From positions 170,884,401 to 170,948,400 of the forward strand of contig NC_134366.1 in assembly GCF_035582795.1 (NCBI RefSeq): a stretch of DNA of 64,000 nt, read 5' to 3'. Positions 1-14,093 of the stretch are shown piece by piece (position 1 is the stretch's first letter; every line of letters starts with the position of its first letter). The notes below the pieces were generated by a model, which was not told where the DNA came from, did not search any database, and was given only the letters and a program-made list of their open reading frames with translations. The translations under genes and the position numbers were made by a program. Origin of the DNA: Mycteria americana (lineage: Eukaryota > Chordata > Aves > Ciconiiformes > Ciconiidae).

Positions 1-89
1 CCTCTGCATCTGACCTTTCCTATTTACATCCCTGAAGGCAAGTCAAAATACTTAGCTGACTGTAATTCTGCTCAACCTTTGGTGGTTTT

Positions 90-136
90 TTTGTTTTTTG
101 GGTTTTTTTGTTTGTTTGGTGTTTTTTTTTTTTCTT
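90..136. repeat. T-rich low-complexity tract
   Basis: Runs of T broken by single G or GG. Read on the minus strand it is an A-rich tract. No transposon body is recognisable beside it. Confidence 0.8.
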
Positions 137-1368
137 TAATTCCTGCACATCTTGACTTCTAAGACATGGATTTGTCATCTTTTCCCAACACTTACAGGAT
201 CTCTGCTTACTTCACATATTTTTCTGAAGGTGATTAACTCACTCAGGTGGCCCCCACAGTCACCACATCCCCTTGCTTGGTATGACAAATTCACAAAGTT
301 TCTGTGTCATTAAGTGGAAAGGATCCTCTGCTGTGGATATGACAACTAACAAAGTTATTTATAGCATCATCACTACAGCTGGAAAGTAACATAAGAAATA
401 CTCCCACAAATATTTATACTTGCAATATGACAAAGGTTTCTATTATCCACCTCCAAATCAGATCAGGAGGATGTGCACCAAGCATCTACCTCTACTTCAC
501 CAGAATCTTGTTTACCATCATTTTCCCCAAAGAAATCTGGCTCCCACCTATGATTTCAGCCATTCTGTTGCTTAATGCTCTACAGCTCATCACTGCACAT
601 ATTTTCATTTCCATCTTTCCGTAACAGAACGTTCCCATTTGAAAACCATGTCCTAGTCATTAATGTTATTCTATGATTTTTTTGTGTCCTTCCATGATTT
701 CCGTAGCACCACGCATTCAAAAATATTTTAATTTTCTGCCCAGGCTCCTGGCATTTGTATTTTAACATTTCCATTTCTTGTTATATACACTCTGCATTCT
801 AGCTGCATTAGGTATTGCCTTACCACTACCACCTGGTCAACTATTATCTCATCAATATTAAGCATTTCCCTTCTCTTTGCTGTTTATTTTTATGCCTTCT
901 AACATTTCTGTATCTACTGCCACATCCTAATTCCCCTGCCCTTCCTTTTTCTGTGCCAGATTTGGTACATCATGACTAGTTTTCAGAAATACGAAAAAAA
1001 AAAGCTTACAAGATTTGAAAGTACAAGGACTAGTGTCATGGAGGGGGAAACACCCCCACAAGCTATTTATGCTGCAAAATTAAGTCATTTTGTAATTAAG
1101 TAATACATCCTCCTCCCACTGTATTAAAATGGGATCATTTACTACTTCTCACGGGAGCGTAACAAAGCCATATCTATAAGTGTTAAGGGATCAACACAAT
1201 CACATGTTGCTCAACAACATCATTACATTCCTCCGCTGGAGTTTTAGTGACAAACAGTAAATAAATGTGAGGGCATACATTCAGTTTTGAGAATAACATG
1301 AAACACTGGGAGAAGCACAGACTGAGGGAAATGTGATTGCAGAGTTTTACAACCTGCATGTCTGATGG

Positions 1369-1430
1369 AGGGGGGAAAAAAAGACAAAAAAAAAAAGAAA
1401 AGAAAAAGAAAAAAAAGAAAAAAGAAAAAA
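1369..1430. repeat. A-rich purine tract
   Basis: A roughly 60-bp stretch of A runs interrupted by G and one C. Predicted frames through it (poly-Lys on plus, poly-Phe on minus) are simple-sequence artefacts. Confidence 0.85.
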
Positions 1431-4049
1431 CTCACGCTGTTCAGAAAGCAGAACTACTACCGACCTGTATTTTCATTTTAAACATATTTTTCAATTACAT
1501 TGTTTTTGTTTTACAATCCAATTAAAAAAAAAGGCAAGCTATTTCTGGATCTAGGCAAACTTATTTAGGGCAGGGTGTTGCTTCAAGGAGATAAGTACTG
1601 TTTAATAAACAGCAGCATTGACCCGATAAGCAGTTAACCTATATTTTTGCGGCATAAAACAGACACGTATGCATTAGCTATAGGACTGAGGGATGTGAAC
1701 TGAACTTCAAGGGAAAAAAAACCCTAAGTGTTACAACTGCTGATCTGAATTCACTTTTGGACTACTGCCTCAAATTAAGAATGCAAAAATCAAACTATCT
1801 TGTGTAAAATGTATTACAGCAACCAGCTGTGAAGTGTAGAGTCACAAAACAGTGAATTTGGTGCTGATTGGAAAGGATAGAGCTTTATTATTCTTTTCTA
1901 TCAAACAAAAAGACATGAGTTTCAATCGTAAGACACAGTTGCTACATTCAAGAGATTCAATCGCCCCAACTCCTTGTTCAAGCACTCCTACATAATTCCC
2001 ATCACTCCCTCACTTTTAAATGTGACAGAAGCCATACCACTAAGAGAAGGCTTTTCTTAGCACAAAGGTTCCTATTGGGAGGTTTTGCAGCGTGGTGAGG
2101 CGTGTTACAGAGGATACCGCCTGACACGGGAGCTCAAGGTGACACCCTGCCCAAGGAAGCCTGCCAAAATTCATAGCCCAACGTGCGTTACTTGCTCCAT
2201 TTCTGTTTTTCAGAGACTCCTTCACAAATGCAGATGAGGCTTTTGGAGAGACATTATTTCAAAGCGTTGGAAAATCTACATGCGTATCTGGATTTTACTT
2301 TTAAAGCACTGTCAAGGAAAGAATGAATTAGAAGAAAGATAAAAGACTGATAAACCAGAGCATCCATGTGATAGGTATCAGAAGGTACTCACTCATTTGC
2401 TAGGTGATAATATGAAAAATGGTAAAGTTTCAGCCTTGATATGATGATTGAGATCATCAAGAGCCCCATTTTAAAGGTGTGAAGAAAGGTAAGCTGGGTG
2501 TTGAATAATAAGGTGCCAGTATACTACCTTTAGGCTTATTTTTATCATGGAAAAAAAAATCAGACTTCCTATTATAATTCATCCCATTTACATAAACTCA
2601 ATGTTCATAGTTATCAATCTTGACAAGTTTAATTTCTACCAAAAAAAAGAAATCTGGAAAAAGACAGACATTAGAAAAATAACAGTCTCATGGCAGTTTT
2701 CTGAAATAAAATTAATAATCAAGCAAAATTACTCTGTCAAAAGAGAGTGGCATGGGAAAGGTGGTGGTAGAGGAACCCTGCACAATCCCAGAAACGCTGC
2801 TTTAGTACAAATAGAGTTTTGCAAATTGAAAACACGACTGCAAATGCAAGGCTGTCTGCGCGTGTGCTCCTACTCCAGATAAGAGAGTGACTCAAGGAGT
2901 CAGCTGGCCAAGACACTCCTAGTATATAAAAGGTGTGAATGAGCCACGCTTTTGAACGAAGGTGGCTCAGCTCGTCTACTCCAAAATCCATGCAATTGTG
3001 TAATGATGATTTTTCAGGACCGTTTAATTTATAACCATTTCCCAGACTTAGAGCATTCATTTCTTTTGTCCTTCATTCTTCATCATTTTTTAAAGCTTAA
3101 CTGCTGGTCTGCTCAGCACCCTGGAAGCAAGCCAGTCAGCACTAAACTTGCACATTGAAGTTTTTTTAGCAAAGAATTATGCAATTTTAATGTGCAGTCA
3201 GAGGCCTAATGAGTTACTAAATAAGAAGGGGCCAAACTAGTTGCATCTAAGGGCTTGTCAACACAGGAAATCATCTGAGCATAATTATACTAGTGTAATT
3301 ATATCAATAAGTTTCCTTGTGTGGCAAGTCCTAACGCATATTTAATATCAGGTGATGTTTTCACAACTCAAAGCATGTTTTAGCATTGGGCTAATGCAAC
3401 CTACGTTTGTCAATAGGAAATTCTCTAAAACAATTTTTCTAAAAATACAGTCTCTAAATGAAACTAAGGTGAAGGAAGGAAGCCTTATTTGGAAGCGTCA
3501 CTTTCAGTTAAGGTTTCTAATACCAGACAACAGAGCAGTTCTTCCAGATCATCACTAAAACACACAGTTTTCAGATATTGCTGCACAATAAAAGATGCAC
3601 TTTTCAACGTATTTTAGATACACTAATTACTTGATACCCAAGTATTTAATAAAGAAGGCCAAATTTCATGCTAATATACAGAATTTTAATTCTATATGTA
3701 ATTCAATTCTCCTGCAGCACTTCATCTACCTTGCTTGCCAACCCCAGCCTTGCGGACAGCACGGACTATACAACCATCGTGCATATTCATTGCTGCCTCC
3801 AGGTCAGTTACTGATTCCATCACACAGACACAGAGAAGAGGCATCGCTCCTTGGAAAGAAAGGGGTTTAATAACTTGTCCTCAACTAGCTATCAGCTCTT
3901 TTGCCTCCAGAACTGCAGGAGACACAAAAATGACAAACATGTTCATCATGATCAGGTTAAAAAGAACCAAGACTGGCAAAAGAACAGACACATCTGCTCG
4001 AAAAGGCTTTTCCAGCAGCTGCTGTAGAGGTGCCGATTATTATGAACAT

Positions 4050-4400
4050 AGAATGATGTAGGCTGGAAGGGAGTTGACTTGTCCAGTCAAGTTTTGAATA
4101 TTTTCAAGGACAGAGTTTCCACAACATCTCTTACAACCTGTTCCCGTGTTTGATGACCCCTGTGGTAAAATAAACTTGCCTTATACTCAACTGGAGTTTC
4201 CTGTGTTCCAGCTTCTGTCCATTGCCTCCTGCCTTGCTCTGGTGCACCTGCCACAAGTCTGGCTCCATCTTTTCCATAGCTTCCCCTTAGGTAGTTGTGG
4301 ACAGCCAGAAAATCACCCTTTAGCCTTCTCAAGGCTGAACAAACCTGATTCTCTCAGCCTCTCCTGGTATGTCATGTGCTCCTTCCCCTAGCCACCTTGG
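4050..4400 (-). mobile_element. Old CR1 LINE 3' fragment
   Basis: Read on the minus strand, the translation between 4087 and 4332 keeps the order of a CR1 reverse-transcriptase C-terminus and tail: a leucine/arginine-rich stretch ending RRLKGDFLAVHNYLRG, then a decayed tail with KIFKT. The 3' end shows a degraded form of the CR1 terminal motif near 4050-4060 (catagaatgat). It is far more diverged than the other CR1 copies here, so it is probably an old insertion in AGO2 intron 1. Confidence 0.7.
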
Positions 4401-6649
4401 TGGCCTGTCACTGGGTTTGCAAACAGGTAATGTCTCCCTTTTGGGAGTGCAATTTGAAGTGGGAGAATATGAGACTTGGAGAGGGGACACCCCATGGCAG
4501 GGGAAACAGGATTTCCACAGTTATTCAAATACCAGTAACAGAGGGAATTCAGAAAGGATGTGGAAGACATCCAATATGAATCCTTGACAGGATCTGCACA
4601 GAGTTTTAATGTATTTTATTTACATATACATATGGTCAGAGCAAGAAAAGGAATACAGGGAGTTCAGCCTTTTCTTTTTAGGACCCAACTGAAAAAAGCT
4701 TTGGGCTGTCTTCAAGTTTTCTTACAGTCTGAGTTACATAGAGAAGTTTAACTTTCGCACTGGCTTTCTGTTAAGAACCGTTAGAGTAAGATAGGAAAAA
4801 GGCTGGCAGTGTTTTCTACGAGATAAGGAAAACTCAAAGCTGCAGTTCATAGTCCCTTGATATTATGGGAGTAGAAGAATCTATATAGAACCTGTACATC
4901 TGTCTCTGCTACTCATTAAGCACGTTTTAGAGTATGGAAACTAAAAGTTCTTCAGTCAAGCTATAGCGTTGTTGGATTAGATGATGCACAACAAATAAAG
5001 GTATTATCCCCAAGAATTCAACAAACCACAAAGAAAGGGCTGGAGGGAAGCAGAAGAAGAGATGATGTAATCAGAACTTCATTTAAATCTAATATGTTAC
5101 AGCATTATCTTAAATATCAACTACTGAAGGTTCTTTACCAAGATGCGGTTGCTAGATTTCATGAGATTTTCTGCTAATAATGCATCTTGTAGAAAAGCAG
5201 TACTTTGTAGAGCCCAGCATGGCAAATAACCTGACAAGCACCCAGAGCAATGGAAATAGGTAAAGAGCAAAAGGGAAAAACAGTTCTTCTTACCTTTTAA
5301 TGCAAATAAAGTATATCTAAGACTACTTAGAACAACTCCTTTAACCACTTGCTGTCTTAGCTATACCAAATGCAACTGGTTGGAGGGCTAACAGACTACT
5401 AAACGTGTCCTCAGAAAAAAAAGGGGAGTGGGGAGGAGGCAAGCCTGTAAACCTTATCTATATCCACTATAAGGAATAAGTTCAGTGTAAAAGCCTTATT
5501 GCCCTATAAATCAATTAAGATCCATTAAGTTGTACAGCATGCAAAGTGGTCATTTGACACATCAAATTCAACTTCTAAAGTTGCTTGTCCTTCTACTTAG
5601 TAGCAAAGTAAAGACATAGCACTGTTAACAATGCTTTACAACTCTTATTTGTCCAGAGTCACGGTTCTGCTTTGAAACAGGTTGCAACTCTAGCTGTATA
5701 CACCTATGCATGCTGCAAAATGTGGATTTAAGTTGCCACTTGTATCCATCCTTTGGGATCACTGAATCTACAGATCTCAATTTCCTTTTCTAAAACTCAA
5801 GCTCACTTAGTCCTTGTTTACCTCTCCCATGTCTGAAGGTTGGATTTTTACCGTCTTCATGCACCACAGTGCTTCCCCCCTCTGAACATCCATCTTCTAT
5901 TTGTCACGAGTTTCCTAGCCATGTATCACCCCACAGCTGGTAAATCATTATTTTCCTGGAATGGCCCCTCAAATGCTATCCAGAGTTAGATTGTTCAGGG
6001 ATGGGGTGTCCCCATTGCCCACTGCATTCAGTCTGTTCCTGTACTTCTCTCAAGCACCTGCTCATCTCCATTTACACTTGGAAGCCAACCCTTAAAGACA
6101 TTGAGCCCAACTACCTTCTTGCATTCCCCATTTTTTCTGCATGCGTTACATTTCTGTTATTTCTTTTCTCACTGACCATATATAAACTGTGCCTGGATCC
6201 TGTCAAGGATTCATATATGACGCCTTTCACATCGTTTTTGAGGGAGGCCCTCTGTAAAGGCTCTTCTGGTCTCTCAGTGAGCAGCTACCACAGTTTCTAA
6301 CCACAGCACATTGCGTATGCCAGGGTGGGCTATCAGAGCTAGCTTCAATACTGATGAGCGAAAATGAAGGAGCTGTCCTTATACTTGGTCATATTTTAAG
6401 TCCCACATATGATTATTAAGACATTTAGGGATCCTACTCTGCCAGATTGCTTCTAATTTCTTAACGTTGTAGTATGAAGTTAAATACCTTAATACAGAGT
6501 CAAAGTGTTAGATAAACAACATTGCCTTCAAACGTGTAATCTCATTATGTTCAGTAGACCTAATCTAGACATGATTTTTACTGAATAATTGTCATTTACT
6601 GCAAAAGAATTCAAGCAATGTTAACTCTCAAGTCAACCCTTTTATCTAG

Positions 6650-6731
6650 TGAACGATGTCCATGCCCATGGCAGGCGGGCTGGACTAGATGATCTTTAAA
6701 GGTCCCTTCCAACCCAAATCATTCTATGATT
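6650..6731 (+). mobile_element. CR1 LINE 3'-end fragment
   Basis: The sequence ggactagatgatctttaaag followed by gtcccttccaacccaaatc and attctatgatt is the characteristic CR1 3' terminus on the plus strand. Only about 80 bp remains, a severely 5'-truncated insertion as is usual for CR1. Confidence 0.85.
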
Positions 6732-8009
6732 ATTTTGTCTGGAATAAATAATCAGTTACCTGGTTATCCTGGTTACTTTTGGACCTCTATAAGATAAAGA
6801 AGTAATCTCTTCACAGTGCCAGAAGTGATATGATACACAGAGACCAGAATCACTCCCAGACATCAATGGTGTGAGCAGGTGTTGCAGTCAGAGATGAAAG
6901 GGAGAAACAAGACATCAACCCAGCTTGCTTCGTAAGTTATACCCATGTTTCAAATAAGAATATGTGAAAGACTACAAGAACAAAATGCCAGAGAACCAAA
7001 GAGGAAGAGATCAACGCTCCAGCAGAAAGCAGCAGGCAAGAAACAAAGAATGGTTCTTTCTAGCCCACAAGCTGCTTCTGGACAATGTCAGCTAGCAAAA
7101 GACACCAAGTGTTAGTACTTTCTTTTTCCTCCCACATTCTCCTTTCAGCCTAGGCCTTCAAAGTTATCCTCCAAATTTTCAAATACTAACAAGCTGGTTC
7201 TCACCACTCTACTGGCCACCTGCAAGTGGGGCGAGTGGCAGAACAGCACGATCACAGCACACAAGGAGCATACAGAGCATAAACCATCTATCCTTACTGT
7301 TAATAAACCATGTGGCTTAACCGATCCCTGTACGCAAAACTGTACAAAGTACTACTGAAATGCTTCTTAAGGGATGCAGAGAAATGCTTTTAATTACAAA
7401 CTGCAATGTTGAATTAAGTCATCCAAATAGTGAGCCTCATCCAAACAATGGAGGGGATGCTTATGGCTTACCCACAAGTCAGCAACCCAGTTTAAAGTTA
7501 AATGTGAATTCAAACTACAAAATAACTCCATCTTCAGGCAAACCTCTACTCGATGAAGGGGGAAATGGGGAACATTCTTAGTGCTATTTATCACACTTGA
7601 CCATAATGATTCATTCACTTCTCCATACCTTAGAAAATGATGCTGAACTAATTCCAGATGCCTTTTCTAACAATTTAAAATAAACAATGTAATAGTATTT
7701 TCTGCATTCCTAAAGAGCAATGCCTCCATTCAATACAATCCCTGCTCTTTGCCACTCCAAAAGGCCTATGTAGTGAATACACACATCTTCTATGAGGGGA
7801 ATAAAAACACCCACTAGCATCTATTCCTCCCTTCATGCTGCTTCTTCCCTATAGAAGGCAAGGACAGAAAGGCTGTATTCTTCATCCCACAACACCCTTT
7901 CCTTACCCCCTGTTTGCTGAAATACTGCATTTAGGTTCGGAAAGAAATGTGGCTCCCTCTTCTTCTGTACTAGCTGACTGCATAGGTATGTATGAAACAA
8001 CATAACCCA

Positions 8010-8028
8010 CTTTTTTTTTTTTTTTTAA
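8010..8028. repeat. Poly-T run
   Basis: A short T homopolymer within AGO2 intron 1, with no recognisable element beside it. Confidence 0.7.
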
Positions 8029-11000
8029 GTGTGACTTTTTTATCCATCAGTACTGACTCTTCCAATAATATTTACTTCAACACACAGACTGAAGCCTCCA
8101 TCGAACTATGTGGCTTGAGTATCAGATGAACAAGCACTTGCATTCTATCCCAAGGAGAATGCGTAGTCATTCCAGCTAGTGCCAGGTGCAGAACTGGGCT
8201 CCGCGAGGGGTACTTAGCCCCAGCTCTCCCACATTACATACTTCAACACCTTCTGCGTGCACCAACAGCCATCAAGTAACACCATTAGTACTGTACACCT
8301 CACTATGACACTCCATTACCTCTGTAACTTGAGATATCAGTATTTCATAGATTTCCTCCCCTCCCCCCAAATAGTCTGGTCCCCGTTCCCCCCAGAAAAG
8401 AACTGGTCTCTGTATTACAGCTCACAAACAGACACTGGATAGATTAAGTCACCTGAACCAGAGTTGTAGTTTTCAGCACAATGTTGCTTCCCCAACCTTT
8501 CTACCAACACCTTTTGCTTCCCCTCCTTCTTCCAGGTCCCTTGCCATTACATCCCATGCCTCTCCTCCAGCCTTCTATATTATTAGAGACATTAGTGCCC
8601 ACATGCACACAAGCTCCACTAAGCTTAACGAGCTTTAATGGCTTGGGCTTTACACTGTTGCCACTGGCATGTCTTTCTAGTGTGCTGTGCCTCTCCAGCT
8701 GGGAACTGGTGCCACAGAGGCCCCAAATCCCGGTTCCCTGTGGTATTCATATTGTATACAATTTAATGAAACACAGAAATAATTTGTCCTCAGCTTATTA
8801 AAGAAATAAGCTAGGATGGCCATATTTTGCACTGTACCTTTGCATGCAAGCACATTCATATCCCCACAGACTTTGGCTAGCAGTATTTTTGTGTAAAATC
8901 TAAAAATAAGATTTTTAAGTTGTCTTCATACCTAAAATATTTTTTAATTTAGGAACTCAACTGTTGAGCTATAACTCAGAAGCAGTCATGCTTTCCTTGA
9001 AAAAGAAATCTTTCCCCATACCCACACTGGATTAATCTACAAAAACATGAACACTCTTGTGGCTTAGTTTCAAAATAGAAAATTCACAGTTAAGAGCTGA
9101 GGTTATGCTTTATTTTATCATTTTACATAGTGAAAGTAACTGTAGGAGCATCTTCAACATGCAAGGGATCCAATAGTATCTAATGCGGTTTCAAGAGATA
9201 GGGCTGTGGTTTTCAGCATCGCTGAAGAGAGGGGTAAAATGCAGGTTCGTAATAATGGAATAACTGAGATATGATGAGAGTGTAGGCTTTCAGCAGAACT
9301 CCCCTATGAGAATTTTTTTTTCCTATTACATCTCGGGTTTTTTTCCTCCACCTGCTTCCTCTAAGCAACTTAAGTTCTCGTATTAGTTGATACAAACCAA
9401 AACTCAGCTGTGGCACTGTGCCACCCCAGTCATGACGGCAGTAACATGGGAGGAGACCACAAATAATGGGATCTTACTATAGGGAGATCCAAATCCCCAC
9501 AGATTTTTTTTTTCTCTGGAAATAATTAATTCTCCTGCAGTGTCACTATCAAAACCTTACTCCATGTGGCACCTAGTCCTATAAATTTCCATTTTTGGTC
9601 TGTGCATTATTTTAAGGATTCTGTGAAAGGTAAGTTTAAAAAAGGCACATACAAGTTTCCTACAGAAAGGCCTATGCCTCCACTGAAATTTTACATTAAA
9701 GGGGATTTGCAAGTCAGAAACAATTAGAAAAAAAAATACCACTACTGTATTCTAATCGCATAACGAGACCCAAACAATAAAGCTTCACTTCCTTGCCCTG
9801 TTGGGAAGTTTCCTCCTTCTGAATGAAGCTCTCACTTTTTAAACAACACACCCTTATGCAAACATTCTGAATCCATACAAAAGCATTCTCTCATTAAACA
9901 CTGAAGCTCTTCCCAAAGACACGTACTGGTTTGCCAAGACATTCATTCTTCTGTATTGTCATTTCTACCTGAACTTGGGTTTCTTCTCTATTTTATTTTT
10001 GTTTTGTTTGTGGTTTGGAGGGTTGGTGGTTTCTGGGGTTTTCTTTTTAAACCTATGTGTCTCATCAGCTTTCTCAATAGAAATATTCAAGTCAGAAGAG
10101 CTGAAGTTGACAAGTACTATTGTCTGAGAAACCTTCCATTTCACCGGCAGTTAAAAAGCACAAACAAGAAAAACCCTGCTCTCCCAAAGTCTTGTCCTCC
10201 ACATGGGAGCAAATGAAGATTTCAGAAACAATGGAGGAGTATGATGGGGCAAGAGAGCACAACCAACAGAGGGATTGATTAAAAAAAAAAAAAAAGCAAC
10301 ACACAAAAAACAGTAGAAAGGGAGCATTCACTGCAAACCACAAGTTGTATGAAAGGACAATGAAATAAGTTCATTACCAAAGGATAAGCAAAGCCAAGAA
10401 CACAGCAACATTTAGATAGGAATCTACCCTCCGTATGAATAGACAACTGTCCTTTAATAGTAAACACTTGCTAAACAAGTTTCAGAAGGTATATAACAAG
10501 GCCCCAGAAATAATTATGTTTTAAAGCCTTATTCATCTACATGACAAGTTTAACTTCAAAAAATTTCCAGATTGATCTAGCTAAGCCAGTGAAACCTCCC
10601 CTCTTGGGAATTCTTCTAAAATTGGCTTATTTAAAATAAATCTAAATTAGCACATCCACACACACTTCCTACTACTAAATTTAAATTGCATTATTTTCTC
10701 ACATTAATAAGCTCTAACATAAATTTCATGACTGAACTAAGAACACAAAAAAAGCACCACTAAGACAAAAAGTTCTAAAGCTCCAATCTGTGACATTAGC
10801 AGCTCCAACAGAGCCACCCACGGTATCTAACACTGCCTGCCAAGTCAACTCCTCGTCTGGCCAGAAAAGAGTTACAATTTTTTTTTTTTCTAGACTACAT
10901 ATGAAATCAACAACTTGATTCCCTATATGCAAATCTGCACTGTAAAACCAATATAGTTTCAAAAGTATATTTTCAAGCTCCCCTTTTGAGTTTATGCCTC

Positions 11001-12248
11001 AAAAGACTGAAGACTTCATTTTTGCTCTGCAGCCCCCTTGTTTCAGTCACACCCCAATACAGGTTGGAAGTGACATAATGAGACATAAAATTAACGCACG
11101 GTTTAAACACATGGTCTTCAGACTTGTACATATGTTATGGAATTGTGTTACATGATTTAACTCTTCAGACAGGTGAACGAGTTAACATTAAGCATATACT
11201 CCACGTTCTGACTATAAAGCAACTTGTACAGGGGAATGCAATCAGGTTGTTGCCAGACGAGCTGTTAGGAAAGACATGTGGAGCCCAAAACAGTGCAGAT
11301 CTATATAGTTATTCTGTATCTCTGAAAAGTTAAATATTTTAACACTTCTCTCAAAGACAGAGACTTTCACAACTGCAGAGCTATCATGGCATATATTAAC
11401 GCTGGCACCCAGGCCTTAACAACTTCTCTTCAGGCCGTAATAAGCTAAAATACAATTCAAGCTGGTATAAACTAGCACCGAAAGAGAAGTCCTGCCTTCA
11501 CGCAGCCATTCAGTCTGCCCCATGATCCCCAAACTTGTGTTATCATGAGTGTTTCTGCAGAGAAGCAAAGCAGCTAAAACTAACTTGGAGGGGGCATGAA
11601 GGCAAGGAATGAAAGGGACTTGGTTTTAGCTGGGATCGGTCTGCCCAACAAGGCAGCCTCTCACACTAACGCCTGCATGACCATTTCTTTCTGCAGCAGG
11701 GCTATATTAGGCTAGTTTAAGATGAATGTAAAACTACAGCCTGACACATGGACAGCTTTTAAATCTACTTTCAGCAACACAGAGTTTTATTTTTCAGTTG
11801 CCTGTTTAATGAAGGTTGAATGGAGACTAAAACCTACAACAAAGGCAAAACACAACTGAGCAGCACTGGCAAAAAATAGAAGAGGACAAACAAATTACAA
11901 CAGGAGAGAATGAACTACTCTTGCCACATCTGTGATTAAAAAAATTTGTTTCACAACTCAAATACAAACAAAATTTGGCAGCACTGCGGACAGCTCAATG
12001 AGAACCAAATTCAAAAGACAACACTGATGGCAGCAAGAGAGAAAAACATCAAAGCAAGCTTTGGACTGACTTGATTATGTCACTACCAACGGTACTTTCC
12101 CATCTAAATCAATGGTTTCCTTTACCTTGGCTGTGTCCAGTTTTGTGAAGTCATACAGTTTTAAAAAAAAACCAAACCTTTTCTTTCTAGAAAGCCTGGT
12201 CACCAGGTATCACATGGCTTCACAGCTACAGCAAGGCTATAAAGAAAG

Positions 12249-12278
12249 GTATTAAGGAAAAACATTTTTCCTTAATAC
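12249..12278. repeat. Perfect 14-bp inverted repeat, 2-nt spacer
   Basis: The arm gtattaaggaaaaa is followed by ca and then its exact reverse complement tttttccttaatac. A spacer this short is too small for a normal RNA hairpin loop, so it is better viewed as a DNA palindrome. It lies in AGO2 intron 1. Confidence 0.9.
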
Positions 12279-13946
12279 AAAATGCAAAGAGAGGCTAAAG
12301 AAACAGATGAAATAATGCTCATACGAAAACTGTTTATTTAAAAGCATTAAGTTTACTCTGGAAAGAGAATATTAGAAGCAAAACAAATTAAAATGGAGAC
12401 ATTAAAATGAATTGCACTAACCTATGGTGCTCACTAAACACACTGAAAGACACCAACTATTAGAAGACATGAGTATCCAAAAATATGGGCATCAGCATTT
12501 CCTGGACAGTACTAAAAAGTCTCTCCGAAGCACTACTTCTTAGAAATGGCTACCGAAGAGAACCGTGTACTAACAAATTACAACTCTGGTGTAGGACATG
12601 AGATACACTACACAAGTCCAGTTAATTGGGGGATGATGCTATTCAGGTCTGTCTTTTCCTTTTCCCAATTTTGACAGCATAAAATGGATAAGGAAATGTT
12701 TAAGTCCAACTTTGGGTATTACAATAAATGGGAAAAGAAAACAAAAAACTTCTTGCACCAAGTTGGAAAGTGCTGCACTTCCCTAGTTGATGGGGTAAGA
12801 GATACTTTACATTCTAGTGGACTGCTTTGTGTGTACATCAGAAAGGATGCATGATACCAAAGCAAATTATTTGGACAATGCATGGAACAGATCCCTACCC
12901 ACAGCCACTACAGTTAAACTACGTAATATTTTCCAGTAGCTATTTTTTTCTAGTTCATAACTTACCAAAAATAAGATACTGGAGGTTGACTTTTCTTAAT
13001 TTTCAAATTTAGTAATATTTTCTGGTAGTCTGAGCATTTGAAATTCCATCACTAAAAATATGACCACGTATTCCGCTAAAACTTGAAATAAGGAAGGCAA
13101 TACACGACAAAATTTTGACAAGTCTTACAAGTTTTGTAAAGCTATTGTCAGCACATGCTTAGCTGACACGAACAAGACTTTCATTAGGCACGTAAAGTTC
13201 CTAATTAGTTAGAACTGTGTATGTTTGCAAAGCCAATTTAGCAGTTAGAAGTTTACTGCATTCATCAACTTGATCCCTGCAATTTCTGGAAGGCCAAAAG
13301 TATTTCAAAGGGCTATTTTCTGAAATGGAAAAATCTTTCCCTCCTATACTGTTCAAAGTGGGTAGAATAACAGACCTTCATATGATAATCTAAGATATAT
13401 TTTCCCTTACAGAGTTAACTCCCTTTAACTACCCTTTCCTACCCTTCTGTGAAACAGAGGAAGACTGGTGGCGATAGCAGTGCAGGAGAGGGCATACAAA
13501 TTGTGAAAGCGGTACTTTCCTGGAAGTCAGGAAGGTTTGGCTGTTCCTCAGTACTCTTTCTATATACATTACAACACACCACTAAGTATGTATGAGTACA
13601 CAACGATTCTGCAAAAATGAAAAATTTCAAGACAAAGGAAAAATAAGTGTACAAAATCCTGTGCAACTGCATAGTCAGCGAGAGAATCGCTGCTGGAAAA
13701 AAGTTTCACTTCATTATACTGGCCATGACAAAAATACTCTTGAAAAAGTTACACTACGTTTTGTAAGTTGTGATGTTGTCAATGCAATTTAAATTTAAGG
13801 AAAAATTCACACCAAAAGGAAGAGAGCTGTGCATTAAGTTCTCATTTCCTCTTCTATGTATGGCAGCTTACAATGAATTTCAACATAATTTACTGTCTAA
13901 AATTAAGCCAAAGAAATGGGGCAACTCTGTGATACCAGTAGAGCTA

Positions 13947-14093
13947 GCACAGTAAGAGCAGGTCCAGATCTATCCCCCCCAAAAGAATACAAAAAGCACA
14001 GTAAGAGCAGGTCCAGATCTATCCCCCCCAAAAGAATACAAAAAGCACAGTAAGAGCAGGTCCAGATCTATCCCCCCCAAAAGAATACAAAAA
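13947..14093. repeat. 49-bp tandem repeat, three copies
   Basis: A 49-bp unit starting gcacagtaagagcaggtcc and ending in an A-rich stretch occurs three times head to tail (starts 13947, 13996, 14045) with no visible mismatch. It is followed at once by a 9-bp hairpin (agcctttct / agaaaggct). Perfect identity implies a recent local duplication, or an assembly artefact, in AGO2 intron 1. Confidence 0.93.

Noticed and set aside
13947-14093. CRISPR-like array
   Set aside because: The repeats are directly tandem with no spacers, and the context is a vertebrate intron.
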